Below are positions 1 to 8,003 of a stretch of DNA of 45,848 nt, one piece after another. This DNA comes from an uncultured Saprospiraceae bacterium (GTDB lineage: Bacteria > Bacteroidota > Bacteroidia > Chitinophagales > Saprospiraceae): contig CALHAM010000033.1 in NCBI GenBank assembly GCA_937934275.1, forward strand, positions 1 through 45,848, written 5' to 3'. Position 1 is the stretch's first letter; the number at the start of each line of letters is the position of its first letter. Position numbers and translations under genes: made by a program. The notes under the pieces are model-generated. The model was not told the DNA's origin and ran no database searches. It saw only the letters and a program-made list of their open reading frames with translations.

Positions 1-121
1 CAAAGTTAAAGCCAAGAAAAAAAGGCATCCTCGAGTTGGTCACTAAAAAGCCCCGGTTAATCACATTTTATGAAGTTTTGAGAGGCAATAACTTTAATAT
101 TGTGGTAAAAACATCATCGTT

Positions 122-496
122 ATGAAAAGAGATTTATCCAATCTGTCATTGGTCTTTGGGCTTCTCTTGTTGGCTCCACTTGCGAAAGGCCAGGTTATGA
201 TCGTATCCGTTGTAGAGTACACGGAATTTCTCGCAGGAGGGAATTCCAGGATGTACGTTACCTATCCTGAAGGAAAACAGGAAGAAATAGAGCTCAAAGG
301 TTTATTTGATGTGGGCGGCTATATTAGGCCTAAAAACTTGAAGAGCAATGACACGGCTATTGCGAAAAAGATAAATGAATTACAACGGCAGGGTTGGGAA
401 ATCAGGCACGTTTCCATGGGCGTTCGTCCGCAAACCCCCAATGGCGGGCAGGAGGCTTGCATCTTTACTCGCTACATTTTGACGAAGCGTGAGTAA
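122..496 (+). CDS. Small secreted protein of unknown function
   Basis: I do not recognise a characterised family. The 124-residue product starts with a signal peptide: a charged start (MKRD), a hydrophobic stretch at about residues 8-20, and a likely cleavage after AKG/Q near residue 24. The mature part has a strand-rich segment around MYVTYPEGKQEEIELKG (residues 44-60) and a C-terminal half with a helix (IAKKINELQRQGWEI) followed by a strand ending in YILTK. This helix-then-'GWE' pattern is common in small Bacteroidota proteins with a DUF4177-like look, but that is only a resemblance. It is probably periplasmic. It stands alone: the next gene on this strand is over 300 bases away. The 121 bases before it are AT-rich and hold a weak promoter-like TTTG (77-80) and TAATATTG (95-102). 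Confidence 0.6.
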   Translation: MKRDLSNLSLVFGLLLLAPLAKGQVMIVSVVEYTEFLAGGNSRMYVTYPEGKQEEIELKGLFDVGGYIRPKNLKSNDTAIAKKINELQRQGWEIRHVSMGVRPQTPNGGQEACIFTRYILTKRE

Positions 497-633
497 ATTC
501 TCCCGAACCCTTAGTTTAGATATCGACGAAGAAGGCCGCCATTGTACGCCAACTCTTGGGGCAAAGTCCAAGGCAGTAGCTGCGCTCGGCGGCGCTGCTG
601 CCCTTCAGAAAGGCGGTAGTCATGTGCCAGCTG

Positions 634-675
634 CACCGCCGGCTCGTTGAAACGACGAGCTGGCGGTGTGTTTTC
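634..675 (+). terminator. Long GC-rich hairpin, possible terminator
   Basis: Bases from CACCGCC (634-640) pair with GGCGGTG (662-668) and the stem continues inward through GGCTCGT / ACGAGC with one G-T wobble, about 15 bp around a small loop. The run after it (TGTTTTC) is only weakly T-rich, so termination of the upstream transcript is possible but not certain. A structured RNA is the alternative. Confidence 0.4.
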
Positions 676-717
676 GGAGAAAACCCGCGGACAGCCCAGC
701 TTGTGCGCGCCAAACCT

Positions 718-725
718 TACCTTTG
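718..725 (+). promoter_or_regulatory. Promoter -7 box for lepA
   Basis: TACCTTTG is a perfect match to the Bacteroidota primary-sigma -7 consensus TAnnTTTG. A TTG at 701-703 lies 14 bases upstream, closer than the usual 17-23, so the -33 element is unclear. Transcription would start near 731-733, giving a leader of about 90 bases. Confidence 0.55.
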
Positions 726-822
726 CACCTCAAAACCTACTAAGGTTTCCAGACGTTGAACTTATTGCTTCAGCACGTCGTTTCAACTCCGAAAATGGCA
801 TTCAAGTCGCTTTTTTCTTATC

Positions 823-2622
823 ATGAAGCACATCCGCAACTTTTGTATTATAGCTCATATTGACCACGGCAAAAGCACTTTAGCGGACCGCTTGCTCGAG
901 TACACTCAAACCATTAGCAAGCGGGATATGCAAGATCAGGCCCTGGACAATATGGACTTAGAGCGCGAGCGAGGCATCACCATTAAGAGCCACGCTATCC
1001 AGATGCGCTACACCCATCCGGCCGATGGGCAGGAGTACATCTTCAACCTTATTGATACCCCAGGTCACGTGGATTTTTCCTACGAAGTTAGCCGGGCCAT
1101 TGCCGCTTGCGAAGGTGCTTTGCTCTTAGTGGATGCCACACAGGGCATTCAGGCTCAAACTATTAGCAATCTATATTTGGCCATAGAACACGATTTGGAG
1201 ATCATCCCTATCGTCAACAAAGTGGATATGGAAAGTGCCGACATCGAAGGCACGCAAGACCAAATCATGGATCTCATTGGCTGCAAGCGAGAAGATATCA
1301 TAAGTGCTTCTGGCCGCACGGGGCAAGGCGTTGAAGACATCATGAGCGCCGTTGTCCATCGGATACCACCACCAAAGGGCGATCCGGAGGCGCCTCTGCA
1401 GGCTATGATCTTCGACTCCATGTTCAACAGTTATCGAGGGGTGATCACTTATGTGCGCATCGTCAACGGCAGCTTGCGCAAGGGCGACAAAATCCGCTTC
1501 ATGGCCACGGGCAGAGAAGTGGTTGCCGAAGAGGTAGGCATTCTGCGCATGGGCCTTCAGGAGACCGACGAACTCGCTGCGGGCAACGTAGGCTACATCA
1601 TTACTGGCATCAAAGTAAGCCGAGAAATTAAAGTAGGGGACACCGTAACCCACGTGGCGCGCCCTTGTGATGCGCCGGTCAAGGGTTTTGAGGAAGTAAA
1701 GCCCATGGTCTTCGCCGGGGTATTTCCTTTAGAAAACGATGATTTTGAAGACTTGCGCGACTCGTTGGAAAAGCTTCAGCTCAACGACGCCTCGCTTGTC
1801 TTCGAGCCAGTTACCTCTGCAGCGCTGGGCTTTGGTTTTCGATGCGGCTTCTTGGGCATGCTGCACATGGAGATCGTCCAGGAGCGCCTTCAACGCGAAT
1901 TTAACCAGGACATCATCACCACGGTGCCCAACGTGCCCTACTTTGCTACCGACGTCAAGGGAAGGCGCTTCGAGGTGCGGCAACCCTCCGAGCTTCCTGA
2001 TCCCAACCATCTGAAATCGGTGGAAGAGCCATACATCTACGCCCAGATCATCACTAAGCCCGAATACATCGGCAACATCATGAGCCTTTGCATGGACAAG
2101 CGAGGTATCCTGCAGCGGCAAAATTACCTGACACCCACACGCGTAGAAATTATCTTCCACATGCCGTTGGCCGAAATCGTCTTCGATTTCTACGATAAAC
2201 TCAAATCTATGACCCGAGGCTACGCCTCTTTTGATTATCACTTGCTGGATTACCGAGAAACGGATGTCGTAAAGTTGGAAATTCGCTTAAACGGCGAGGT
2301 GGTAGACGCTTTCACCTCACTGGTTCACCGCTCCAAAGCCGAGTACATAGGCCGCCGCATGTGTGAGAAGCTAAAGGAACTCATTCCGCGCCAGCAGTTC
2401 CAGATTCCCATTCAGGCTTGTGTTGGGACGAAACCCATCGCGCGTGAAACGATAAGCGCCCTGCGCAAAGACGTAACGGCTAAATGTTACGGTGGCGACA
2501 TCACGCGCAAGCGCAAGCTGTTGGAGAAGCAAAAAGAAGGCAAAAAGCGCATGCGTCAGTTTGGAACAGTAGAGGTGCCGCAGGAGGCATTCCTCAAAGT
2601 ACTTCAAATCAACAACAGCTGA
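823..2622 (+). CDS. lepA: Elongation factor 4 (LepA), ribosome back-translocase GTPase
   Basis: The 599-residue product has the usual LepA length and layout. The GTPase domain shows the P-loop AHIDHGKST (residues 11-19), the switch segment [14 protein letters not shown] and NKVD. The C-terminal domain unique to LepA carries [15 protein letters not shown] and the basic segment [19 protein letters not shown]. In characterised members the protein binds the ribosome and can reverse or remodel translocation, which matters under ionic or thermal stress. The start at 823 places the GTPase motif at its normal position and follows an A/T-rich leader. The 3' end overlaps the converging Nudix gene by 19 bases, so transcripts from both strands overlap there. 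Confidence 0.97.
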   Translation: MKHIRNFCIIAHIDHGKSTLADRLLEYTQTISKRDMQDQALDNMDLERERGITIKSHAIQMRYTHPADGQEYIFNLIDTPGHVDFSYEVSRAIAACEGALLLVDATQGIQAQTISNLYLAIEHDLEIIPIVNKVDMESADIEGTQDQIMDLIGCKREDIISASGRTGQGVEDIMSAVVHRIPPPKGDPEAPLQAMIFDSMFNSYRGVITYVRIVNGSLRKGDKIRFMATGREVVAEEVGILRMGLQETDELAAGNVGYIITGIKVSREIKVGDTVTHVARPCDAPVKGFEEVKPMVFAGVFPLENDDFEDLRDSLEKLQLNDASLVFEPVTSAALGFGFRCGFLGMLHMEIVQERLQREFNQDIITTVPNVPYFATDVKGRRFEVRQPSELPDPNHLKSVEEPYIYAQIITKPEYIGNIMSLCMDKRGILQRQNYLTPTRVEIIFHMPLAEIVFDFYDKLKSMTRGYASFDYHLLDYRETDVVKLEIRLNGEVVDAFTSLVHRSKAEYIGRRMCEKLKELIPRQQFQIPIQACVGTKPIARETISALRKDVTAKCYGGDITRKRKLLEKQKEGKKRMRQFGTVEVPQEAFLKVLQINNS

Positions 2623-3272
2623 CGCTCGTCCGCTGGGGTCGCCAACTCGAGAAATTCGCTTAAAATCATGGCGGTAGCCCCCCAAACGACGTGGCCTTCG
2701 ACGTCGAAACACGGCGTATTGCGCAGCACAAAGCCTGAGGCGAGGGAGATATCTGCCACTTTTCGGCTCTCTGCAGCGCCCAATAGCGATATGGGTGGCG
2801 TCAGGATGCCCTCTACTTCGCCCATTTGAGGGCGAAACGGGACCGCCTCGCGCAACACACCTACAAATGGATACACCAAAAAATGGCTGACCGGGATATA
2901 TAGTTCCGTCAATTGGCCGATGATCTCCACGGCACTGGAGGGCACGCCAATTTCTTCTTCCGCTTCGCGCAGCGCTACGTTCACCAGCATCCTATCGCTT
3001 TCTTCCCATCGCCCGCCCGGAAAGCTCACCTGTCCGCTATGTCGGTCGCGCGGGTTCACTGTGCGCCGGATGAGCACCGTGTGCCACTCGTCGCCCTGAC
3101 GATGCAGCAAGTTGAGCACGCAGGCAATGCGCGCATCGGGCGGTGGCGCAGGCAAGTGCTGCAACTCCTCCAACCGCTGAGCGCTGGCCATGCGGTACTG
3201 AGCGGCTCGTCCAGGCAGTGGGCCGCTCAGGCGGGCGCGTAGACGGTTTAGCCAAGGATCAGCGACAAACAT
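2604..3272 (-). CDS. CoA pyrophosphatase-type Nudix hydrolase
   Basis: The 222-residue product belongs to the CoA-directed Nudix branch. The segment [12 protein letters not shown] followed by REAEEEIG is the Nudix box in the form found in CoA pyrophosphatases, where the first acidic residue is displaced. The glutamates of REAEEE bind the metal. Known members split CoA or acyl-CoA into 3',5'-ADP and phosphopantetheine. An N-terminal helix-rich extension of about 40 residues ([19 protein letters not shown]) is typical. It lies 83 bases behind pyrC on the same strand and may be co-transcribed with it. The substrate is inferred from the family only. Confidence 0.85.
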   Translation of the reverse strand: MFVADPWLNRLRARLSGPLPGRAAQYRMASAQRLEELQHLPAPPPDARIACVLNLLHRQGDEWHTVLIRRTVNPRDRHSGQVSFPGGRWEESDRMLVNVALREAEEEIGVPSSAVEIIGQLTELYIPVSHFLVYPFVGVLREAVPFRPQMGEVEGILTPPISLLGAAESRKVADISLASGFVLRNTPCFDVEGHVVWGATAMILSEFLELATPADERQLLLI

Positions 3273-3355
3273 GAGAAAGCAATGACCAATCGAGTGAAGT
3301 TTCTACTAAAAGGAGCTCGCGGCCCAAAAGGTTCAGCACGCCCAAGAGCTGGCCA

Positions 3356-4699
3356 TTATCTACACGCCTCAAACTCCAGGCGCTCCCCCATCTTTTCTTC
3401 ATGCAAGCGCCCTTCGTGCCAAGCCAAATGCCCGCTCACGATGGTGGAGAGCACCTGACCGCGAAACGTATGCCCTTCAAAAGGCGACCAGCCGCACTTG
3501 TACAAAATATTTTCGGGCCCTACCTGCCAGCGCCGCTTGGCGTCCAATAGGGCTAAATCGGCCCAATAGCCTTCCTCGATAAAGCCGCGCTCGCGCAAGC
3601 GGAAAGCAATGGCTGGAGCATGGCACATCTTTTCGACGATTTTTTCCAGGGAAATTTTACCGGCGTGGTACCACTCGAGCATGATGTTCAGGCCATGCTG
3701 CACCAGCGGAAGCCCCGACGGCGCTTGCAGATAGGGCCGATTTTTTTCTTCTAAGGTATGAGGCGCATGATCGGTAGCAACTACGTCTATGGTGTTGTCG
3801 AGCAGCGCAGGGAGCAAGGCGTCGCGATGTATTTTGTGCTTGATGGCTGGGTTACATTTGATGAGGTTGCCCCAGCGAGTGTAATGTTGCGAATGAAAGT
3901 ACAGGTGATGTACGCATACTTCGGCTGTGATGCGCTTTTGTTCTAACGGGAGGCGGTTGTCGAACAGATGCAGCTCGTTGCGCGTAGTAATGTGGAGCAC
4001 ATGCAGACGGGTGCCGAACCGCCGAGCTAGATCTACAGCCAGGGAAGAGGAGAGCAGACAAGCCTTGACGCTTCGAATACGCGGGTGATGTATCGGCCTA
4101 AGGTGCTCACCATAGCGCTGCTGATAGCGCGCCGTATTTTCCCGTATAGTGGCCTCGTCTTCGCAGTGAGTAGCCACGAGCGTGGGCGCTTGGGCAAATA
4201 GGCGCTCTAAAGCGTTCAAGTCGTCTACCAGCAGGTTGCCCGTACTGCTGCCCATGAAGATTTTGATGCCGCACACGCGCCTTGGGTCAGTGCGCAGCAC
4301 TTCGTCTAAGTTGTCGTTGGTCGCCCCCATGAAAAAGGAATAGTTGGCCAGCGACGTGCGTGCCGCCGTCTCGTATTTGGCTTTTAACAAAGCCTGAGTT
4401 GTAGTCGGTGGCTGCACGTTAGGCATCTCCATGAATGAGGTAACGCCGCCCGCCACGGCCGCGCGGCTTTCTGTGGCGATAGTGGCCTTGTGGGTCAGGC
4501 CAGGTTCGCGGAAGTGCACCTGATCATCGATGATGCCGGGAATGAGGTAGTATCCTTTGGCATCTATCTCGATGTCGGCCCGCCTGTCAATGGCTCGGTC
4601 AATGCGCTCAATTCGACCATTTCGAACAAACACATCGCGCTCTTGAATACGGCCGCGGTTCACTACCCGGGCATTGAGGATTAGAATAGTTTTTGCCAT
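3356..4699 (-). CDS. pyrC: Dihydroorotase (class I), with Gln in place of the first metal His
   Basis: This is a 447-residue amidohydrolase that cyclises carbamoyl aspartate to dihydroorotate in pyrimidine synthesis. I chose the ATG at 4699 (MAKTILILNARV): ten further codons upstream are possible but add a non-conserved MPLFRRFFFH. The active-site region reads DDQVHFREPG (residues 58-67), where most class I enzymes have HxH, so the first ligand is Gln60. My recollection is that this Q form recurs in Bacteroidota. Other metal-site motifs are intact: ATHCEDE, LHVLHITT and ATDHAPHT. The segment SLANYSFFMG and the long TESRAAVAGGVTSF helix also fit the family. The Nudix gene follows on the same strand. 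Confidence 0.93.
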   Translation of the reverse strand: MAKTILILNARVVNRGRIQERDVFVRNGRIERIDRAIDRRADIEIDAKGYYLIPGIIDDQVHFREPGLTHKATIATESRAAVAGGVTSFMEMPNVQPPTTTQALLKAKYETAARTSLANYSFFMGATNDNLDEVLRTDPRRVCGIKIFMGSSTGNLLVDDLNALERLFAQAPTLVATHCEDEATIRENTARYQQRYGEHLRPIHHPRIRSVKACLLSSSLAVDLARRFGTRLHVLHITTRNELHLFDNRLPLEQKRITAEVCVHHLYFHSQHYTRWGNLIKCNPAIKHKIHRDALLPALLDNTIDVVATDHAPHTLEEKNRPYLQAPSGLPLVQHGLNIMLEWYHAGKISLEKIVEKMCHAPAIAFRLRERGFIEEGYWADLALLDAKRRWQVGPENILYKCGWSPFEGHTFRGQVLSTIVSGHLAWHEGRLHEEKMGERLEFEACR

Positions 4700-4734
4700 G
4701 TGGAAAAAAAATCGTCGAAATAAAGGCAAAAAAG

Positions 4735-4766
4735 TTGGACACAGCCATTTAGTAAGCCTACTTTTG
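4735..4766 (+). promoter_or_regulatory. Promoter for the leader peptide / acetyltransferase unit
   Basis: TTG at 4735-4737 and TACTTTTG at 4759-4766 are separated by 21 bases. This fits the Bacteroidota TTTG / TAnnTTTG promoter layout, with a perfect -7 box. Transcription should start near 4772-4774. It points away from pyrC towards the acetyltransferase. Confidence 0.65.
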
Positions 4767-4802
4767 CTGTAGTTCGTGTTTACGACGATTTAAGTTTAAA
4801 AA

Positions 4803-4841
4803 ATGAAGCGTGTTTTGATGATGTCCTTCCCCGTTTTATAA
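4803..4841 (+). CDS. Putative 12-residue leader peptide
   Basis: ATG at 4803 opens a frame of 12 codons, MKRVLMMSFPVL, ending in TAA at 4839-4841. The start is preceded by an A-rich tract (TTTAAGTTTAAAAA), the kind of context that supports initiation in Bacteroidota. The last codons form the left arm of the terminator hairpin and the stop codon lies in the loop and first base of the right arm, so a ribosome at the end of this frame would prevent the hairpin. It begins about 30 bases after the predicted transcription start. It may be a chance frame, but its placement is what is expected of an attenuator peptide. Confidence 0.45.
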   Translation: MKRVLMMSFPVL

Positions 4842-4862
4842 CGGGGGAGGATCTTTATTTTT
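4825..4862 (+). terminator. Intrinsic terminator, likely attenuator
   Basis: CCTTCCCCGTT (4825-4835) pairs with AACGGGGGAGG (4840-4850), 11 bp with one wobble, around the loop TTAT. It is followed by ATCTTTATTTTTA. It ends about 32 bases before the acetyltransferase start and about 90 bases after the predicted transcription start, with no full-size gene between, so it should control read-through into that gene. Confidence 0.7.
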
Positions 4863-4893
4863 AGGCTTGTTTTAGGCATAAATCGCGCTGAAG

Positions 4894-5340
4894 ATGAACG
4901 AAATACGAATAAGGCCCGCAGTGGAGGCCGATATGTCTGCCCTTCACGTCTTGGTATACGAGCTGGCTGTCTATGAAAAAGCGCCCGAAGAAGTAGTAAC
5001 TACTCCAGAAGAGTACACTCGGGATTTCCGCGAGGGCAGGTTTGAGTGCTTTGTAGCCGAAGGCTCGCAAGGCATTGCAGGCATGGCTTTGTTTTTTATG
5101 GCCTACTCTACTTGGAAAGGCAAAATGCTGTATTTAGACGACCTCGTAGTAAGTGAGCCTTACCGCCGCCGCGGCATCGGCAAACGACTGTTTGAGGCCG
5201 TGCTGGAAGAAGGCCGCCGCCGCGGTTGCCGATTGGTCAAATGGCAAGTACTTGATTGGAACGAACCGGCCTTGGCCTTTTACCGCAAGTACAATGCTGT
5301 CATTGAAACGGACTGGTGGAACGGGAAGCTACTTCTCTGA
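4894..5340 (+). CDS. SSAT-like GNAT acetyltransferase (polyamine or thialysine type)
   Basis: The 148-residue protein is a single GNAT domain. The acetyl-CoA pyrophosphate loop is RRRGIG, preceded by LYLDDLVVSEPYR. The pieces YSTWKGKMLYLDDL, WQVLDWNEPALAFY and the N-terminal VYELAVYEKAPEEV are the hallmarks of the spermidine/spermine and thialysine N-acetyltransferase branch, which transfers acetyl from acetyl-CoA to small diamines or polyamines. The exact substrate cannot be told from sequence. It is expected in the cytoplasm. It has its own promoter at 4735-4766 and sits directly behind a 12-codon frame and an intrinsic terminator, which suggests attenuation control. The 3' end is 5 bases from the converging DinB gene. 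Confidence 0.82.
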   Translation: MNEIRIRPAVEADMSALHVLVYELAVYEKAPEEVVTTPEEYTRDFREGRFECFVAEGSQGIAGMALFFMAYSTWKGKMLYLDDLVVSEPYRRRGIGKRLFEAVLEEGRRRGCRLVKWQVLDWNEPALAFYRKYNAVIETDWWNGKLLL

Positions 5341-5345
5341 ACGCA

Positions 5346-5879
5346 TTAAGCATCCCAGTAACGCTCTCTCATGACGCGCAAGTGATGCTCCGCGTGGCCG
5401 CCTATGATCCAGGCGAGGGCTAAGGGTGTGATGGTACTTCCGGCAGCCGTGCCGCGCTGTGCCCACATCGCCGGGCTGAAATTTCGAAAGAGGTGGACGG
5501 TTGCTTCGCGCACGGCGGCGAATTCCTCTGTCAAGGAGACTGGTGTTCGGCTGTTGGCTTCGCTTGTTTCGGCATATGCCTCTTGGTCGAACTCGGGCAA
5601 TGGCGTTTGGTCTCCGCGGGCAATGCACAGCGCGCGATAAGCGAAGATACGCTCCGCATCAATCAGGTGCAGCATCAGCTGTGCGAGGGTCCATTTACCT
5701 TCGGCATACGAAAGCTCCCATTGTTCCCATGGGATTTGTTTTAAAAAGGCTTGGATTTGTCCCTTTTGTTTTTCCAAAAAACGCACGATGTCGTCCGTTT
5801 CCACTTCCTCCACGTAAGCGGCGTAAAAAGGCGCATAATCGTGCGCCTGCGGCCTTCTTTTTTGATCAAGATTTTGCAT
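5346..5879 (-). CDS. DinB/YfiT-like family protein
   Basis: The 177-residue product, taken from the ATG at 5879 (MQNLDQKRRPQ), is a DinB-type four-helix bundle. The presumed metal-binding histidines are in QLMLHLIDAERIF and in GGHAEHHLRV near the C terminus, which gives the usual three-His site. Members of this superfamily include mycothiol- and bacillithiol-dependent S-transferases and many uncharacterised enzymes. No partner that would fix the thiol cofactor is nearby. An upstream start at 5921 would add 14 residues (MPHFYRTEKTNEQI) without family resemblance. It converges on the acetyltransferase gene with a gap of 5 bases. Confidence 0.85.
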   Translation of the reverse strand: MQNLDQKRRPQAHDYAPFYAAYVEEVETDDIVRFLEKQKGQIQAFLKQIPWEQWELSYAEGKWTLAQLMLHLIDAERIFAYRALCIARGDQTPLPEFDQEAYAETSEANSRTPVSLTEEFAAVREATVHLFRNFSPAMWAQRGTAAGSTITPLALAWIIGGHAEHHLRVMRERYWDA

Positions 5880-6026
5880 GATTTGCTCGTTTGTTTTTTC
5901 TGTTCTATAAAAGTGTGGCAAAAAATTAGGGTCTCTCGATGACCATCGTCAAAAAGCGGGGTGATGCTTAGTTAGAGAAAGGAACAGGGTCAAGGTAGCG
6001 AGTGCAAACATCGATTCGGAAGCCAC

Positions 6027-6034
6027 TACTTTTG
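6027..6034 (+). promoter_or_regulatory. Promoter -7 box for rfbB
   Basis: TACTTTTG matches the TAnnTTTG consensus exactly. It lies 79 bases before the chosen ATG at 6113 and downstream of the alternative start at 6002, which therefore could not be translated from this promoter. No clear -33 TTTG is visible at the usual distance. Confidence 0.5.
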
Positions 6035-6112
6035 CCGGCCAGACCACTGCTCCTAAAGTTGTCCTTTTTATCCTTTTTGAAGACCTTTTTCAACCACCGT
6101 TCGAGTTTTTTC

Positions 6113-7162
6113 ATGACCATACTTATTACTGGCGGCGCAGGTTTCATCGGCTCTCATGCTATACGCCTCTTTGTGCAGCGCTATCCTCACTACCACATCA
6201 TCAACCTCGATGCCCTTACTTACGCGGGCAACTTAGCCAACCTGCGCGACGTAGAGCAGGCACCTAATTACACCTTTGTGCGCGGCGATGTTCGCGACCC
6301 CTCCCTTTTAGAGCGCCTTTTCGAAGCCTACCACTTCGATGCTGTCGTCCATCTGGCGGCAGAAAGCCACGTCGATCGCTCCATAGACCACCCACTGGCC
6401 TTCGTTGAGACGAATGTTTTAGGCACCGTGAATCTGCTCAACGCCGCCCGAAAGCATTGGGCCGGACGCTTTGAAGGCAAGCGATTTTACCACGTATCCA
6501 CCGACGAAGTGTATGGCTCTTTGGGTGCCGAGGGCTATTTCACCGAGCAAACCCCCTACGACCCGCGCTCGCCTTATTCGGCCTCCAAAGCAGCCAGCGA
6601 TCACTTCGTGCGCGCCTACTTCCACACCTATGGGCTGCCGGTAGTGCTGTCTAACTGCAGCAACAACTACGGGCCGTATCAGTTCCCAGAAAAACTCATC
6701 CCGCTGATGATCAATAACATCCGCGAGGATCGCCCGTTGCCCATTTACGGCGATGGGCGCAACGTACGCGACTGGCTATGGGTAGTAGACCACGCCGAGG
6801 CCATGGATACCATCTTGCACCGAGGGCGCGTTGGCGAAACGTACAACATTGGCGGCAACAACGAATGGGCCAACCTCGACTTGGTCCAGTTGCTCTGCGA
6901 CCTGACCGACGAGCTGCTACACCGCCCAACAGGAACAGCGCGCCGGCTCATTACTTTCGTCAAAGACCGCCCCGGCCACGATCGGCGCTACGCTATAGAT
7001 GCCTCTAAGATCCGGCGCGAGCTGGGGTGGGCGCCTTCCATGGCCTTTGAGGAGGGGCTGCGCCAAACCATTCAATGGTACTTGGACAATACCGAATGGG
7101 TAGAACAAGTGGTTTCGGGCGAATATCGCGCCTATTACGAAAGGCATTACGGACGGCAATAG
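6113..7162 (+). CDS. rfbB: dTDP-glucose 4,6-dehydratase
   Basis: The 349-residue short-chain dehydrogenase-like enzyme converts dTDP-glucose to dTDP-4-keto-6-deoxyglucose, the entry to dTDP-rhamnose and other deoxysugars. The NAD-binding GGAGFIGSH is at residues 6-14, and HLAAESHVDRSID, STDEVYG (catalytic Asp-Glu), YSASKAASD (Tyr-x3-Lys) and SNNYGPYQFPEKLIP follow in order. The ATG at 6113 places the glycine motif at the very N terminus as usual. A 37-residue upstream extension from 6002 is non-conserved and begins before the promoter. The other dTDP-rhamnose genes are not next to it. It ends 8 bases from the converging phosphorylase gene. Confidence 0.93.
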   Translation: MTILITGGAGFIGSHAIRLFVQRYPHYHIINLDALTYAGNLANLRDVEQAPNYTFVRGDVRDPSLLERLFEAYHFDAVVHLAAESHVDRSIDHPLAFVETNVLGTVNLLNAARKHWAGRFEGKRFYHVSTDEVYGSLGAEGYFTEQTPYDPRSPYSASKAASDHFVRAYFHTYGLPVVLSNCSNNYGPYQFPEKLIPLMINNIREDRPLPIYGDGRNVRDWLWVVDHAEAMDTILHRGRVGETYNIGGNNEWANLDLVQLLCDLTDELLHRPTGTARRLITFVKDRPGHDRRYAIDASKIRRELGWAPSMAFEEGLRQTIQWYLDNTEWVEQVVSGEYRAYYERHYGRQ

Positions 7163-7170
7163 GCACATCT

Positions 7171-7998
7171 TTAGGCGTCGAGCCGCTGCAAGGCTTCGCG
7201 CACCAACAACGTCAGGCGTGGCTCGGCCTCACTGGCCAGGGCAATGACCTCCTCTGCCGTCGTCTCGCGAATGGCATCGGGCGGAAAGGATACGTTGGTA
7301 ACCAGCGAGAGCATGAGCACCGGGATGCCTTGGTGGCGCGCTACCAGCACTTCGGGTACAGAAGACATCCCGGTGCAGTCGCCACCTAAGCGGCGTAAAA
7401 GGGCGTATTCGGCGGGCGTTTCCAAGTTAGGCCCTTGCAAGGCACAGTAAACCCCCTCAAAGGCGCGGATGTGGTGTTCTTTGGCGATGCCCAAAATTAG
7501 CCGGCGCAGCGCAGGGTCGTAGGCTTGCGACATGTCGGGAAAACGCGGGCCGAGGCGCTCGTCGTTGGGGCCGCGCAGCGGATTTTCGGGCAGCAGGTTA
7601 ATGTGGTCGCGCACCACCACAATATCGCCGCTGCGCAGATGCGGATTAACCCCTCCTGAAGCATTCGTGATGATAAGCCGCTCTATGCCCAAGGCCCCCA
7701 AGACTCGCACCGGAAAAGTAACTTGCTGCATCGTCCAGCCCTCGTAATAGTGCAAGCGCCCTGACATTACCACCACCGGATGCCCAACCAAATGCCCAAA
7801 GAGCAATTCGCCTCGGTGACTTGGCGCCGTACTCGTAGCGAAGTGCGGCAAACCGCTATACGCCACCCTGGCCGCGAGCACTACTTCGTTGGCCAAATTC
7901 CCCAAGCCAGTGCCCAGAATGATGCCCGTTCGGGGCTGAAAGTCCGTGGCCCGCCGGACGGCAGCGACGGCCTCCTGTATCTCTTCGTACAAAGCCAT
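7171..7998 (-). CDS. Purine nucleoside phosphorylase (trimeric type)
   Basis: The 275-residue product cleaves purine nucleosides with phosphate to base and ribose-1-phosphate in salvage. Family motifs are ILGTGLG (phosphate loop), SHRGELLFGH, HYYEGW, TNASGG, GPNLETPAEY and GMSSVPEV, followed by SLVTN with the base-binding Asn. The ATG at 7998 (MALYEEIQEAV) is preferred. An upstream frame to 8106 overlaps the symporter gene and adds a spurious hydrophobic segment. It begins 5 bases after the symporter stop, so the two are very likely one transcript. Confidence 0.92.
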   Translation of the reverse strand: MALYEEIQEAVAAVRRATDFQPRTGIILGTGLGNLANEVVLAARVAYSGLPHFATSTAPSHRGELLFGHLVGHPVVVMSGRLHYYEGWTMQQVTFPVRVLGALGIERLIITNASGGVNPHLRSGDIVVVRDHINLLPENPLRGPNDERLGPRFPDMSQAYDPALRRLILGIAKEHHIRAFEGVYCALQGPNLETPAEYALLRRLGGDCTGMSSVPEVLVARHQGIPVLMLSLVTNVSFPPDAIRETTAEEVIALASEAEPRLTLLVREALQRLDA

Positions 7999-8003
7999 GA
8001 CGG

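Larger units (their letters stand above)
497..822. other. Non-coding stretch with two strong hairpins before lepA
   Basis: No convincing gene is seen in these 326 bases. The left part is GC-rich and holds two inverted repeats: a 9-bp stem 572-580 / 594-602 and a stem of about 15 bp at 634-668. The right part holds the lepA promoter and a short 5' leader in which 733-738 (AAACCT) can pair with 743-748 (AGGTTT). Confidence 0.6.
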
